Of a stretch of DNA of 64,000 nt, positions 1-10,411 are shown piece after piece. Source of the DNA: Lateolabrax maculatus (lineage: Eukaryota > Chordata > Actinopteri > Acropomatiformes > Lateolabracidae). Under the pieces are notes generated by a model. That model had not been told where the DNA came from, ran no database searches, and was given only the letters and a program-made list of their open reading frames with translations. The position numbers and the translations under genes are program-made. Every line of letters begins with the position of its first letter. Within the stretch, counting starts at the first letter, position 1. The DNA lies in the NCBI GenBank assembly GCA_031216445.1, contig CM062202.1, positions 21,103,501 through 21,167,500 on the forward strand, read 5' to 3'.

Positions 1-640
1 GGCAACACATTAGTCTATTAGGACGTGATAAATATGCATGAGTTTTCTACAACAGTGAGGGGTAAAATGATACTGGATTTCAACTTTAAATGCCAAACCA
101 TGTCATTTCGGGAATGAATAGCTTGCTGACGCTACTGTGCAGGAATTACAAAAGGGAAACATGATTTGTATGCGTCGCCCCGTCGCTGCCAAAGCTACGG
201 CTAAGAGAGAAACCTGTATTTTTTGGAACATGTGATACAGGTACAGAACTAGTAGCACACTGATATTCATGTCAGAGTTCGCTCTGGAATTAAACAGCCA
301 CATTTCTACATAAATCACTCAGCAGGACACTGCAAGTGTGTTGTCATAAGAGAAAAAAATAGAAAGTGAGGAATTTAAAAGCGGATGAAAAAAGCTAATC
401 TCCTGCTCCAACTTGGGACAAGTGCATAACCCCAATAAATGTGTAATACAGGGTATAACACTATTTGACCACAATGCGTGACAGCTAATGAGGAGTCTGG
501 AGAATTGAAGGGGCTCGTCCTCAACTTCATATTCAGTCCTTTTACAGCTTAGGCGCCCTATTGACCTTTAAATCCGTGATGCTGCGGTTTGTGCCACTCA
601 CCGTGACTACTTAGCAGTGTCAGGCTGACCTAAATGTTTC
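1..640. other. Unique non-coding sequence, no gene seen
   Basis: Moderately AT-rich sequence without a recognisable repeat. The one frame over 60 codons, on the minus strand at 103-318, resembles no protein I know and has no exon-like borders. Confidence 0.5.
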
Positions 641-1500
641 GTTATCAGCATTGCCAAAAGGTTCTGTTGGGAGAGCACAGATTGATCCAGCTGCAACGCT
701 AGGACACAGCAGGGAAAACAGAGGCTTTCTCCTGTCACAAGACACACAACACAGTGGCAACGACAGTGGCAGACGACAAAACATCACAATCCAGTGCTAT
801 GACGTCTCCCCGCTGGTGACCTTTGTGATATCACCGTGACACAAGATCGAGTGCATCCTTCCATCAGTCGGCCTGGCCCAGCTGCCGTGGCGGGTTAATG
901 ACGTTTCAAACCCTTGCCACTTTCTCTGCGGGTGTGGGATGGAATGGTTTTTCACCAGGACTGATGATGGCATTAACGGAGCGTCCACCCCCAGTAATCG
1001 CCGCAGTGTCTTAATGGGGGTGACACTTACATGTCAGCCCCACCCCCAGAGCCACGCAGCACATCCAATCACAGATAAGAAATCCAACGCTGGCGCTGTC
1101 TTAATAGAATGGGGTCCACGTATTGACAGCCTCAGACACGCCCGTGAATCAATATCACAAAATGGATGGACACGCTCATCTCTTCCCGCCAACAATGCAG
1201 GCTATCAGAGGTTGGAGAGGGGTGGAAGGGGAAGGCGGGGGGGAGGGGGAGTGGAGAAATGAACGAGCCAGACCATCAGTTCCAGAGATTCCCAGGGGAA
1301 ACATTGCAGCCGCTTACTACGATCGAACCCGCGGCTGCAAGCACTAATGCCTTGACACTAAGTGATTAGCTACATACTCCTCCATGGCAACTCGAATCAA
1401 AACTAAACACTGTTAATCCCTTAATCGATATGACTGGAGCATGACACCCTGCACAGCCAAATTCGTCTGCATCATTTCACTCTGCAGGTAGAATCGGAAA
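640..1500. promoter_or_regulatory. Candidate cis-regulatory block
   Basis: Non-repetitive, CpG-retaining sequence with several homeodomain-type cores: TTAATG at 895-900 and 1011-1016, TTAAT at 1101-1105 and TGATTAG at 1363-1369, plus a GATA-type AGATAA at 1073-1078. Overlapping frames on both strands (939-1262, 1123-1347, 797-988) have no protein-like composition and are read as chance. The enhancer role is inferred from composition and motif density only. Confidence 0.3.
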
Positions 1501-2450
1501 GAAACACTCCTCTGAGTTGCTGTCTTTCTAAACATTTTTTTCTTTTTTTTTTTGGATTTCTCCAACAATGACACACGCCAATGAGAAGATTTGTCCCTCT
1601 GACATTTTGATTGAACTGCGAGGTGCTCGTCTACGACTCAGCATTCAGGCTTCAGACAGCCTCTAATAGGAGGTGCGCTTAAAGAAAAAAAAAACAGTGA
1701 GTACACGCACAAACACACACCCGGGAAAGGAAAAAGAAAAAAGAAAAAGAAAAAGCCTGAGCTGCACTCTAAGTGACCCCAATTTTTAAAAGCAAACACC
1801 TCTGTTGGCTACTAAAAGCCCTCAGTAAATGGCAGGCAGTAACCTCTCTTTGTGAATGGAGAGAGGTTGAACCTTGTGGCTTCTTGGCTGAACATGACTA
1901 GCTGAGATGAAAGGGCTTTTTACATTTTAAGGGCAGAGCAGCAATCAAATGCACCATTTTCAGTTTTGCGTGTTAACAAGAAGAGGAAACTGCTCATACA
2001 AGATTGTTGTGTTTGCTTGTTTAGACTTGAACTGGGATTCAAATACCATGACCTTTTGCCACTGTGTCACATAAGGGGAAAAGCAGTGAGGAGAATTCTG
2101 TTGACTGTCTTCAAGGCACTAGACTAGACAAAATCCTTTTACTTACATAATATCTCTCAGAAAGCCTGTAACCTTATTTTAACCTTTTCCTTTATTTTTT
2201 TTAATGAAAAGCAACTCATTCCACATTTTTCTGCCTTCAGCTCTTCATTATTCTCTGGCTTTGGTGAATTAGATATGTATCAAATAAATTAATAAAATGT
2301 ATTACTCATATAATCAAAAATAAGCACTTCCTTGTAATTTTGTCTTTTCACAAATGAGTAGAGTTAAAGGCCACTGAATCATTTTTGTTCTTCATATCAA
2401 TTTAATTACAGGGGTTGAGGAATGCAGTTATCAAACCTGTACAGGCTAAT
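1500..2450. other. AT-rich spacer with homopolymer runs
   Basis: Contains a T-rich tract near 1537-1555 and an A-rich stretch at about 1681-1755 that includes an imperfect (AAAAAG)n run at 1731-1755. Around 2026-2060 there is a faint tRNA-derived-SINE look that is too decayed to call. No gene seen. Confidence 0.45.
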
Positions 2451-3010
2451 ATAATCAGGTTGTGTGACAGCTGAAAGGTGAAGGCAGGAGCTGGGCTGCC
2501 CTTTACTGCTGGCTGCCGGTCAGCGGAACTCCCTCCGCCGTTTCACTGCCAATTAAGCCGACAGTCGTGGATTTGACTTGAGGCTCTGAGCATGGCCGAG
2601 GCGCTGTAACGGCTGATTAATCTCTGACCAGGCAACGGTGTGCCACCGCAACTGCGCTGACAGGGGCCACCTCTTAATGGGCGAGTGCCACAATCAGAAC
2701 AGGCCCCAGGGGGACAGGGGAGGAAGAGAAACAGTTGTAATTAAAAAGATCTCTGTAGGAAATTAAACTCTGATTGATAAGGTCAACAAAAGGGGCTGTG
2801 ATGAATATACATCAGCGTAATGAAAAGTAAACGTAGCAGGGACAGTTAGCCATTACTGCGACCAACAGGCAATTACAGCTGCACAGTAAGCTGGGAGCTC
2901 ATGCCAGCTCGGAGAGGCTCAGAGATGTCCATCAAGAGGCCACAGCGAATTATGGAGAAACATCCCAGCTCTGCCGACGTCGGGGGACGTGTCGCAGCTC
3001 TATTTTATTC
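2450..3010. promoter_or_regulatory. Candidate cis-regulatory block with paired homeodomain sites
   Basis: GC-balanced unique sequence. GATTAATC at 2615-2622 is a perfect palindrome holding two overlapping OTX/GSC-type cores (GATTA and TAATC). CAATTA lies at 2550-2555, TAATTA at 2738-2743, TGATAAG at 2775-2781, and the nuclear-receptor half-site AAGGTCA at 2779-2785 overlaps the GATA core. No frame of useful length crosses it. This is one of the most enhancer-like stretches in the window. Confidence 0.35.
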
Positions 3011-4440
3011 TTGCCCCTCCACCACTCCATCGTCGCAATGATCCGTGTCTTCTTTGAACCTTGGAGATCTTTGCAAACTTTAATCTCCTTTGCACTCAGT
3101 GCACTGGCTTTGTGCTTCACAGAGCAAGCTGACAGGAACCATCTGCCGGGAGAGGACTTTATTAAATATAAAAGCTTCTAAGTAGATTTCTCGTCTAGAT
3201 ACATTCTGTCCTCAAGTTCTTAACACTGGTTTTGTCTGGAGATCAGTTAGACTAAAGGGCAACACATGTAGTCTGCAAGCTAATAAAACTGACATTACAC
3301 AGTGCATGAAATTTTGATTTTGTCTGCTAATTTATAAAATATATTAGCTGAGGGGAAGATAATCTTTATCTATACGGCACAATGGATATTAAAGGTGTTT
3401 TTATTTTGTGCTGCACTTCCATAGAGAAGGGGGACTGACGAGACGCAGCAGCAGATGCAGAGATATCCTGACTTTTAGTCTCTAGTATGGGTCAAGCTCC
3501 AAAAACACTGGATCCTACCCATAATTCAGTCCCTCCAAATGACATAATATGACTGGGAAAGCCAAAAAAGTAAAGTAATGTCTCAAATAAAATGAACCTT
3601 AATGAAAACCAATTTCTGAATGAAGTAAAGGCTGAGTGACAGCTAGGTTATTTCATTTGAATCACATTATAATGAATAAAACAAATGGAGCTTCAAAACA
3701 GATGAGAAGTGAATCTCAGCTTATTTTTCCATCACACCAATGTTTGCAATGTTAAACACAACAAGGGAACCAAAGCGGAGATCAAACTACAACAGCTGCC
3801 AAGCTCAACAAATAAATATGAGAAGGGCTTTCTGTGCTTGGGTGGAATACAAGTGAGTTTATTACCAAGTCGGAGCATACAACAAAGGAAACTGTTTTCC
3901 TGCCAGACACCCGGGTCACACAGAGGCCCCCCTCCACAGTCCATATCTGACAGTGACACCCTGACCTCTGCTGCACTCGATACAGAGCTCCTTCTGCTGT
4001 CTTCTCTTCTCAGAACAATGTCTTGAGGACATGCAGTGGAAACTAACTCCACACTTTCACGCCATCTAAACAAAAAAAAAAAAAGCACACCTCCCGTCCT
4101 CTGGGATGTAATTGAAAATCATGACTTGGCCTGAGAATAAGTCACCTGTTGCTCCCTGGTTGGCCCTTTGTGGCTGTTATGTTTGGAGTTAGTTTCTTGA
4201 GATTATGAGCTGTTTCGTAGCCCTTGGCGGGGTGAGATAAAGCAGGATCACACAGTGCTTTTTTTGAGGTCGGCTGAGAGTGGAATAACCTAACAGTTGA
4301 GGCTGCCCCGCGTTGCCCTAGGTGTGTGTGTGTGTGTAGGTGTGTAAAATGTAGCACGTAAGCCTGTGCATGTCTGTGTACGTGACGTGGTGCTTTTGTG
4401 GCTCATGGCATTTTGTGCATTCTGGCCACGATCCTAGCGC
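3010..4440. other. Plain non-coding sequence
   Basis: Mixed composition with a short (GT)8 run at 4322-4337. Frames at 3709-4026 (+) and 3732-4088 (-) cover the same bases on opposite strands; neither has a known motif and the minus one begins in a poly-T tract, so both are treated as chance. Confidence 0.45.
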
Positions 4441-4443
4441 CTG

Positions 4444-4446
<3 letters not shown>

Positions 4447-4478
<32 letters not shown>

Positions 4479-4497
4479 TGTGTGTGTGTGTGTGTGG
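4447..4497. repeat. (TG)n microsatellite
   Basis: About 25 dinucleotide units with GG interruptions. Confidence 0.97.
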
Positions 4498-4554
4498 GTT
4501 AGCTCTCGGCAGGGCGGTGGGTGAGGTTCAGTGGCTGGCTGGAGAGCAGAGCAG

Positions 4555-5085
4555 TTTTGCAGCAGGGCCCCACAGCCTCAGAGCCAGATCCAAAACAGCG
4601 AGGGCAGAAACCACCCTGCTAAACCACCCAGCGAGCACTCTGACCACAGTAAACAAACACAAAAATAGTCAAGCCCAAAGGGTCGTAGGCAAGCAGGAAA
4701 AATTCATAAAGGCGCATTTATAGTTTCGCACTGAGAGGAGGCAAGTGCTGCCACACATATCAAAGACGGGCTTTATTTGCACCTCAGTGAACAATGGCAT
4801 TTTTGTTTTGACATTTCTCTCCTTTCTACCCCTCAACATTGTCCCTGCAGCAAAATGATAGAGCCCAGACAAAGGTCAGGCTTTTATCGCGAGCTTGTTT
4901 TCCATCCACCTTGGCCGAAGAGCAAAACCCCCCTCTGGAGTCAGAATACAGGAGCAAAGAGGAGCTTGAGACGGAGAGGGGAGCACTAAGCAAATCTGAG
5001 TTTCCCTCTGTGCCGTTAAGTGACCGTGCAGCGGCATTACTGGATGTGCTGCTCTACTTTCAGATGGGGACTTATTAACCTGCAG
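4555..5085. promoter_or_regulatory. Candidate cis-regulatory block with TCF and SOX sites
   Basis: A perfect TCF/LEF core ATCAAAG (4759-4765) lies 24 bases before a perfect SOX core AACAATGG (4790-4797). An AT-rich ATTTATAG element sits at 4716-4723. The sequence is unique and keeps CpGs. The overlapping frames (4777-4989, 4839-5078, minus 4876-5319) are mutually exclusive and unrecognised. Confidence 0.3.
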
Positions 5086-5121
5086 AGATAGGGAAAAGGC
5101 TGACTGCACAGTCACTCTGCG

Positions 5122-5230
5122 CCCCCCCCCCCCCGCCCCGGGGGAAGAGTGAGAAAAGCAGAGAGAGAGAGACGTAGGTGTGTTATGCATTAAAGTATGC
5201 AGCCAAAAAAAAAAATTTAAAAAAAAAAAA
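5122..5230. repeat. Poly-C/poly-G and poly-A low-complexity tract
   Basis: C13-G-C4-G5 at about 5122-5144, a short (GA)n at about 5160-5171, then A11-TTT-A12 ending near 5230. Confidence 0.9.
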
Positions 5231-5234
5231 GAAA

Positions 5235-5425
5235 AACTAAAAGCATCCATCCAAATGACCAAGAGTGGATGTATAGGAGCTGAAAATGCACTTTTGGTGC
5301 CATTACCCCCAGCTATCATGACCCCTCTTTATCAAATGGCTTCACAGTCACAAATGTTCCCTCTGTGCATCATTTGAGAGCCATTATCGTGGTCCATTAT
5401 TGTATGTGCAATTTGAGATATGGCA
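5235..5425. promoter_or_regulatory. Candidate cis-regulatory block
   Basis: Unique sequence packed with A/T-core motifs, including the SOX-like CCATTATTG at 5394-5402 and a TTATCAAATGG stretch ending near 5339. Supported by composition only. Confidence 0.22.
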
Positions 5426-6619
5426 TTTACAGCTTCCTGCTTTTTTCTCGCGCACACAGAAACACACACACACTGGGAGCATATCAAGAGATACACCTAC
5501 ACAGCAAACAACTGACAGAGGTCAGGATTCACATGGATCCAAAATGGTGAATATGTACCGAACATTATTTTATGCCATCAGGATAATGGTGGAAAAAAGA
5601 TAATGAGAACAGTCAAGACTATGAAGGTTCATTTACCGTAAAATTCCAGTGTTTGGAAACTATTTTGTGCAGTTTAACTATTTTCAGAACCAAGTTATTT
5701 GACCTTCACAATTCACCAGCTAAATATTACAAATAGCACGTCACAGGATTAAATACTTTAATACTAATTGGGCACAAGTGTCTGTGAGAAACTGTGGCAT
5801 TTCGTTGCAGAATGGCTTTTTTATTAAACTATTTAGTGCAATAGTGTTCATGTTAGCACGATTTCTATTTAATGGGGGGTGGGGGAATTACTATTATGCA
5901 ATCAATAATGACTGACATGTTATGTCAATAGACATCAGCTTTTCCAACTGGGAAAAAAAAGGCATCAGTGAGCATATGTATGTAGTTCCATTAGTAAAAC
6001 AGTTCAGTCGGACTAAATCAAGGCCTTTGACAAACATAATGAGACAGACAGCTACACATACACGGTGCTGGTTCACAATGTGTGATTCTAATTACAGTTA
6101 AAGGAAAAATGTATCTTTCCGACTCATTCACTCCTTTTTTTCCCTACACACAAGACTGTATGTGCATGGGGGGGGGTTTGAACTGAGCCTTATACTTTTC
6201 AACCCATCGTGTCTTCCCAAATCTAGTGTGGAGTTAGCCAGGCTGATCCAAGATGAGTTATGTTTAATACTTTACGTTTTATCATTTAGGTTGGGGTATT
6301 TCTGGTGGAGTGGAGGAATGCAACACTGAGTAGCAGCATGATGGGAATGTTTTGAACTTTTTCAGCTCAGTCAAGTGCAAAAACTTACTGCAGTATTTCA
6401 GGGTTTTTTAAAAAAAACTTTTTTCAAATTTCTTGTCTTGTTTTTATATGCAGAAATTGCGCATTAAAACAAGTGGATGGAAACGCACATAGGGAGAGAG
6501 AGTTAAAGATGTTGAAAATCCTGGTTATAACATGGCCACAGTTAAACACTCCTGCTGATTCAAATCACTTCTACTCTCTCTTCCAGCTCAGTAAGAGCCT
6601 CTTCTGTGCAAGTGTGAGC

Positions 6620-6620
<1 letters not shown>
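5425..6620. other. AT-rich spacer
   Basis: Contains short CA runs and G-runs near 5874-5884 and 6169-6177. The block starting TTAAAGGAAAAAT near 6098 resembles the edge of common teleost dispersed elements but cannot be extended with confidence. Confidence 0.4.

Positions 6621-6623
<3 letters not shown>

Positions 6624-6696
<73 letters not shown>
6624..6696. repeat. (TG)n microsatellite
   Basis: Long TG run of about 36 units with ATG and GGG interruptions near 6654-6663. Confidence 0.98.
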
Positions 6697-6697
<1 letters not shown>

Positions 6698-6946
6698 GGT
6701 GAACAAGGAGTCAGCGTGAGAGACAAGTTCTCAGGTCTTTTTGATCTCCGCAGAATTTTGTTCTGGCCAGTTTATGCGGTGCCTCAGGCCAGCTGAGAAA
6801 CAGGGGGCTGAAAACACATTGAGCAAATAAAAGTATCTGCGGTGTAATCCCTTTAGAATGGTTGGGCTTTTGAAGTGAAGGCCACCGTCTTATGGAACAT
6901 GAGGTGCTCTATGCACAGTAATCTGGTTAAAGAAATGTGTATGTGG

Positions 6947-6947
<1 letters not shown>

Positions 6948-6995
<48 letters not shown>
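6948..6995. repeat. (TG)n microsatellite
   Basis: Uninterrupted run of about 24 units, only about 250 bases after the preceding TG run. Confidence 0.98.
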
Positions 6996-6996
<1 letters not shown>

Positions 6997-6997
<1 letters not shown>

Positions 6998-8470
6998 TGT
7001 GATGACAGGAAGCACCGCTTTACAGGCACTTCTCACCTACAGCAGTATGACCTTGGGAACAATTTGTCCTCGTGTCTGTTCTTATATAGATTTAGTCGAC
7101 TTTCCTTTTTTTCCTATTGATCGCTACATTTATTTAATTTTTTTTTTTTTTTACTTTCAATTTCTTCACCATATCCTTTCATCACTCAAATACATCCAAT
7201 CAAAAACACCACTTTCATCTGGTCAGTCGCTCTTTTCATCTTAAATGCCTATATACCATGGATACGTGCGCTCTTTCTCCCCACCACACACATAGTTCTC
7301 CACAGCACTTAGTCCCTGGTGCTCCTAAGAGCGTGTTCATGATTCCTCCTGGCAGTCCTTTCCATTTGGCCTCTCTCTATCTTTCTCATATCACTCTAAA
7401 AATCGAAAGGCAAGTGGGAAAGGGGGTGTGATGAGAGGAAGAGAGTATCCCTACTGGGACTCAGCACACACATGCATGCACACGCACACACACACAACGC
7501 AGATTCATCTCACCACATCCTGGAGGGAAGGAATGAGAGAGCAAACTCAAATTTGTAATTTCTCCTCCTTCCCGGAATGCTTTTATTTCCCAAAATAGAG
7601 AATTCAGTGGAGAGCAGAGAAAACAAAGCTAGTGAGGAGAACCATGAGGTTACAGGAGGGAAGAAGCTCAAGCATAACGATGGTGGGATTTGTGGGACGC
7701 GCCAAAACATGCAGGGGGAGTCCATCTGTTCTGGTGTTACACCTTTGTCAGCGGTGACATGTATGAAACAGAGCAACTTCTGGGGGAAACTGTTCTGTTG
7801 GTCAGCTGCTAAGTGATAACAAGGACAGAGGCACCCTCCAAGTGTCCCTGAGAGATCATTGAATAAGTCTAACATCTTTGAGTATATCAGACAGTTTCCC
7901 ACCATCCACTGTCACTCCAAAAATTTGAATAAACCCAACTGAACTAGCTTATTGTGAAGGTATTTTTAATTTATCTGCAGGTCATTTAATGAAATTATAA
8001 CAATATTGGTTATTAGTATTAAACACCTGCTGCCTGTTGCGCCAACTTATTGTAAGCACAGTCAGATGGCTGAGAGGACTGCTCTATATGTTTTGATGTT
8101 TTTGAATGCTTTTATGTTGTAAAAGATCTCTTTGCAAATACATGGAGAATAAAACGCTGTACAATGGTTCCAGAATGACAATAGAAAGGGCAGAAAAAAA
8201 CAAAGATACCTCAGAGCAACAGTTAAATAAGAATAGTCAATAGTCAAGTCATTAGTCCTGAGTAAAAGAAATTGTCAGTTTAGCATCAAAATCTGTGCAG
8301 ATTTAAATAGGAACAGGTTCCTGTTTCTATTCTGAAAACTTGGAATTATCAGCTGACAATTTACAGCTTAAACCTATTCAATCTAACTACTTAGTAGACT
8401 GCAGAGGGCCCAAAGAAAAATGGGAATGGGCCAGGAAAACAGTTTAAATAGAGTATAATCTGTCAGCCAA
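6997..8470. other. Non-coding spacer
   Basis: Poly-T near 7138-7152 and a short CA/GCA-rich tract at 7465-7496. The minus frame 7510-7905 and the plus frame 7577-7816 oppose each other and are unrecognised. No gene seen. Confidence 0.45.
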
Positions 8471-8700
8471 TGCCATTGATAAGCCAGCGTTTTATCAATC
8501 ACCCATGACTTGTTTGTTTGTATGAGCCATGTGGTTGTGGTGACATAAATTTAGCGGCAGATAGGGCCTATCACCGGCTATGATAAATGTAAAATGGTGC
8601 GCAGACTCCTCCTGCTTGGTGCACCACTGGCATACACCAGCGTGGTAAGGGTGTGGACCCAAGCTGACCCAAGAGTCAGGCGGATACATTGGTCTCTAGT
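8470..8700. promoter_or_regulatory. Candidate cis-regulatory block
   Basis: Holds an 8-bp perfect stem ATTGATAA/TTATCAAT (8475-8482, 8492-8499; 9-nt loop) and two GACCCAAG octamers one helical turn apart (8656-8663 and 8666-8673). The octamers contain a nuclear-receptor-like TGACCC half. Function is inferred. Confidence 0.22.
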
Positions 8701-8794
8701 GATTGGTTAGTGAAAATCAAATCCCCCTCCACCACCACAATTGGTTGGGTGGATGCAATGTCAGACTGAAGTTTAAAAACTGTGTGTGATATCA

Positions 8795-8945
8795 GGAAAG
8801 GACTGCAGAGGTCTGGTAAACTCACTTTCTTTCAACTCCACACCTCCAGGTTGTTTTCATTTGCAAACTTAAGCCCCAACCGAAGTGACATCACTTGAGG
8901 CATTTTATCCACTTTTTTCTTAGCCCCTACACTGCATTTTAACTG
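8795..8945 (+). repeat. Dispersed repeat family A, copy 1
   Basis: Aligns by eye with 37266-37415: both run through a CTCACTT...AACTCCACACC segment, then a TTTCATTT.CAA.CTT..A segment, then ACTTGA.GCA.TTTATC. I recognise the pattern as a common teleost interspersed repeat but cannot name the family. Edges are approximate and the two copies are strongly diverged. Confidence 0.6.
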
Positions 8946-9820
8946 AACTGTTTGAACTTACTGTACACATAGCTGATGCAGTAGCCTGCAGAGCCAATGT
9001 TCTGCCCTTCACTAGCATAGAAAACCATTCCTTTATATTTTGTAGATTATTGGCTCATTAATTGTGCCTCATGGTCATCAATAATGAAAGAGCAGCAAAG
9101 GACAATGCTAAATAACTGAAAATTGACGTAGTAAAAGCACCTGGACTCCTGGTAAATTTACATGGAAAAACACAGTTGATTAATAAAAACATTACCCTGT
9201 GTGAGCGTTGAGTGTATACTCATGGTGCCTTTTAATCCTAAATCATACTGTGCTGAATCTTTACACCCAAACCTTGTGCTTTACCTCTCCTGTTTTTTTT
9301 TTTCCAACAGTTGAACCTGAGGAGCTGTGCATGACCATGAAGCCCTGACTGTGAACCGTGAGAGCAGAAAGGCCTGCAAGGCAGCGATGTACATGAAAGG
9401 GAAAGGTGCTTCGAACGCGCCTTAACCCCCACCGTAGCTGAGGAATATGTGCCCGATCACACGCATGAAATGCACACTGTCTCTCTCACACATAAACTGG
9501 AGCAGCAGCCAGTCGGGCTTGGCAGGTGGTTCTGCCTGGGACATGTCTGACATACAGAAGCTACTTTCCTATCAGAAGGAGATGAAGACAGCAGGAGAGT
9601 TATCACCACCCAGGAGACTGATCAAGGAGATACACATGAGGGCACAGGAACACTTGTGTGTATGCCAGTGGATCTCTTCATGCTTCTTGTGTGTATGTTT
9701 TAAGCGGTAAAATGACGGTGAAACCAGAGGTCTCGTGCAAGGTGCAGCAGTACTTCAATATATTTGGAATATTTCTGGACGTAGATTTCAGTTCTGGTAA
9801 AAAACAATAAAACACTTAAA
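8946..9820. other. Non-coding spacer
   Basis: Mixed AT-rich sequence with a short T-run near 9293-9303. Minus frame 9238-9432 and plus frame 9447-9710 have no recognisable features. Confidence 0.45.
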
Positions 9821-9839
9821 CAAGTGCAAAATTTGCAAT

Positions 9840-10080
9840 AGCTGCGACCACGTCCACCAATGAAGCTATAGCGGAAGTTCAACCAGGAAGACTCATTATT
9901 TTTTACCCCCTTTCTCTCTTCCTGCTTCAATCTCATCAGCTGATTGGCGGCATTTCCACTCTCACACAACCAATCGTATCCTAGCCATGTACCCCATGAG
10001 CCAATCATCTCATAGCGGTCAAAGTTTAAACCTCCAGTCCTCGTCACAGCCAGCTCCATAGAGTCCTTCCTCCGGCTCCC
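9840..10080. promoter_or_regulatory. Cluster of CCAAT (NF-Y) boxes, promoter- or LTR-like
   Basis: Four CCAAT boxes lie within 150 bases: 9857-9861 (+), 9943-9947 (ATTGG, minus), 9970-9974 (+) and 10001-10005 (+). The last two, AACCAATCG and AGCCAATCA, fit the full NF-Y consensus RRCCAATSR and are 31 bp apart, about three helical turns. No TATA box or initiator is obvious. It could be a weak promoter, an enhancer or a remnant of a transposon control region. Confidence 0.3.
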
Positions 10081-10364
10081 TTCATATTCAGTTCCAAAGG
10101 TCCGCCCACCGTGCTCATCAGAAGCCTGCTCTCATCCATCCAGTTTAAACATTCCTTTATTTCTCCATCCACATCACCACAAGTGTCTAGACTCCTTCAT
10201 ATCATACGTCGCTATCACTAACATATATATTTCCATGTTATACTGATCTGGTCTAACTGTCAAACACTACATACTTTATTATCATTCTCAGAATAAAGCA
10301 GTTGGACAATCTTTAAGTCTCTGGTGATTTAGTCTCTCTGGATTGAAAAGCATCTGCGCGTGCT

Positions 10365-10370
<6 letters not shown>

Positions 10371-10409
<39 letters not shown>
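10371..10409. repeat. (CA)n microsatellite
   Basis: About 19 units, followed by short CCCA units. A long minus-strand frame (10288-10833) crosses it and is therefore not credible. Confidence 0.98.

Positions 10410-10410
<1 letters not shown>

Positions 10411-10411
<1 letters not shown>

Noticed and set aside
1320..1385. tRNA-like B-box (GGTTCGATC) and D-arm-like bases on the minus strand
   Set aside because: The T-stem cannot pair, there is no acceptor stem, and the spacing is wrong for a tRNA.
2026..2070. Decayed tRNA-derived SINE look (GGATTCAAATACCATGACC)
   Set aside because: Only one box is recognisable and no body or tail follows.
3709..4088. Opposed frames of 105 and 118 codons
   Set aside because: Same bases on both strands, no conserved motif, and one begins in poly-T.
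4876..5319. 147-codon minus-strand frame
   Set aside because: Crosses the poly-C/poly-G and poly-A tracts.
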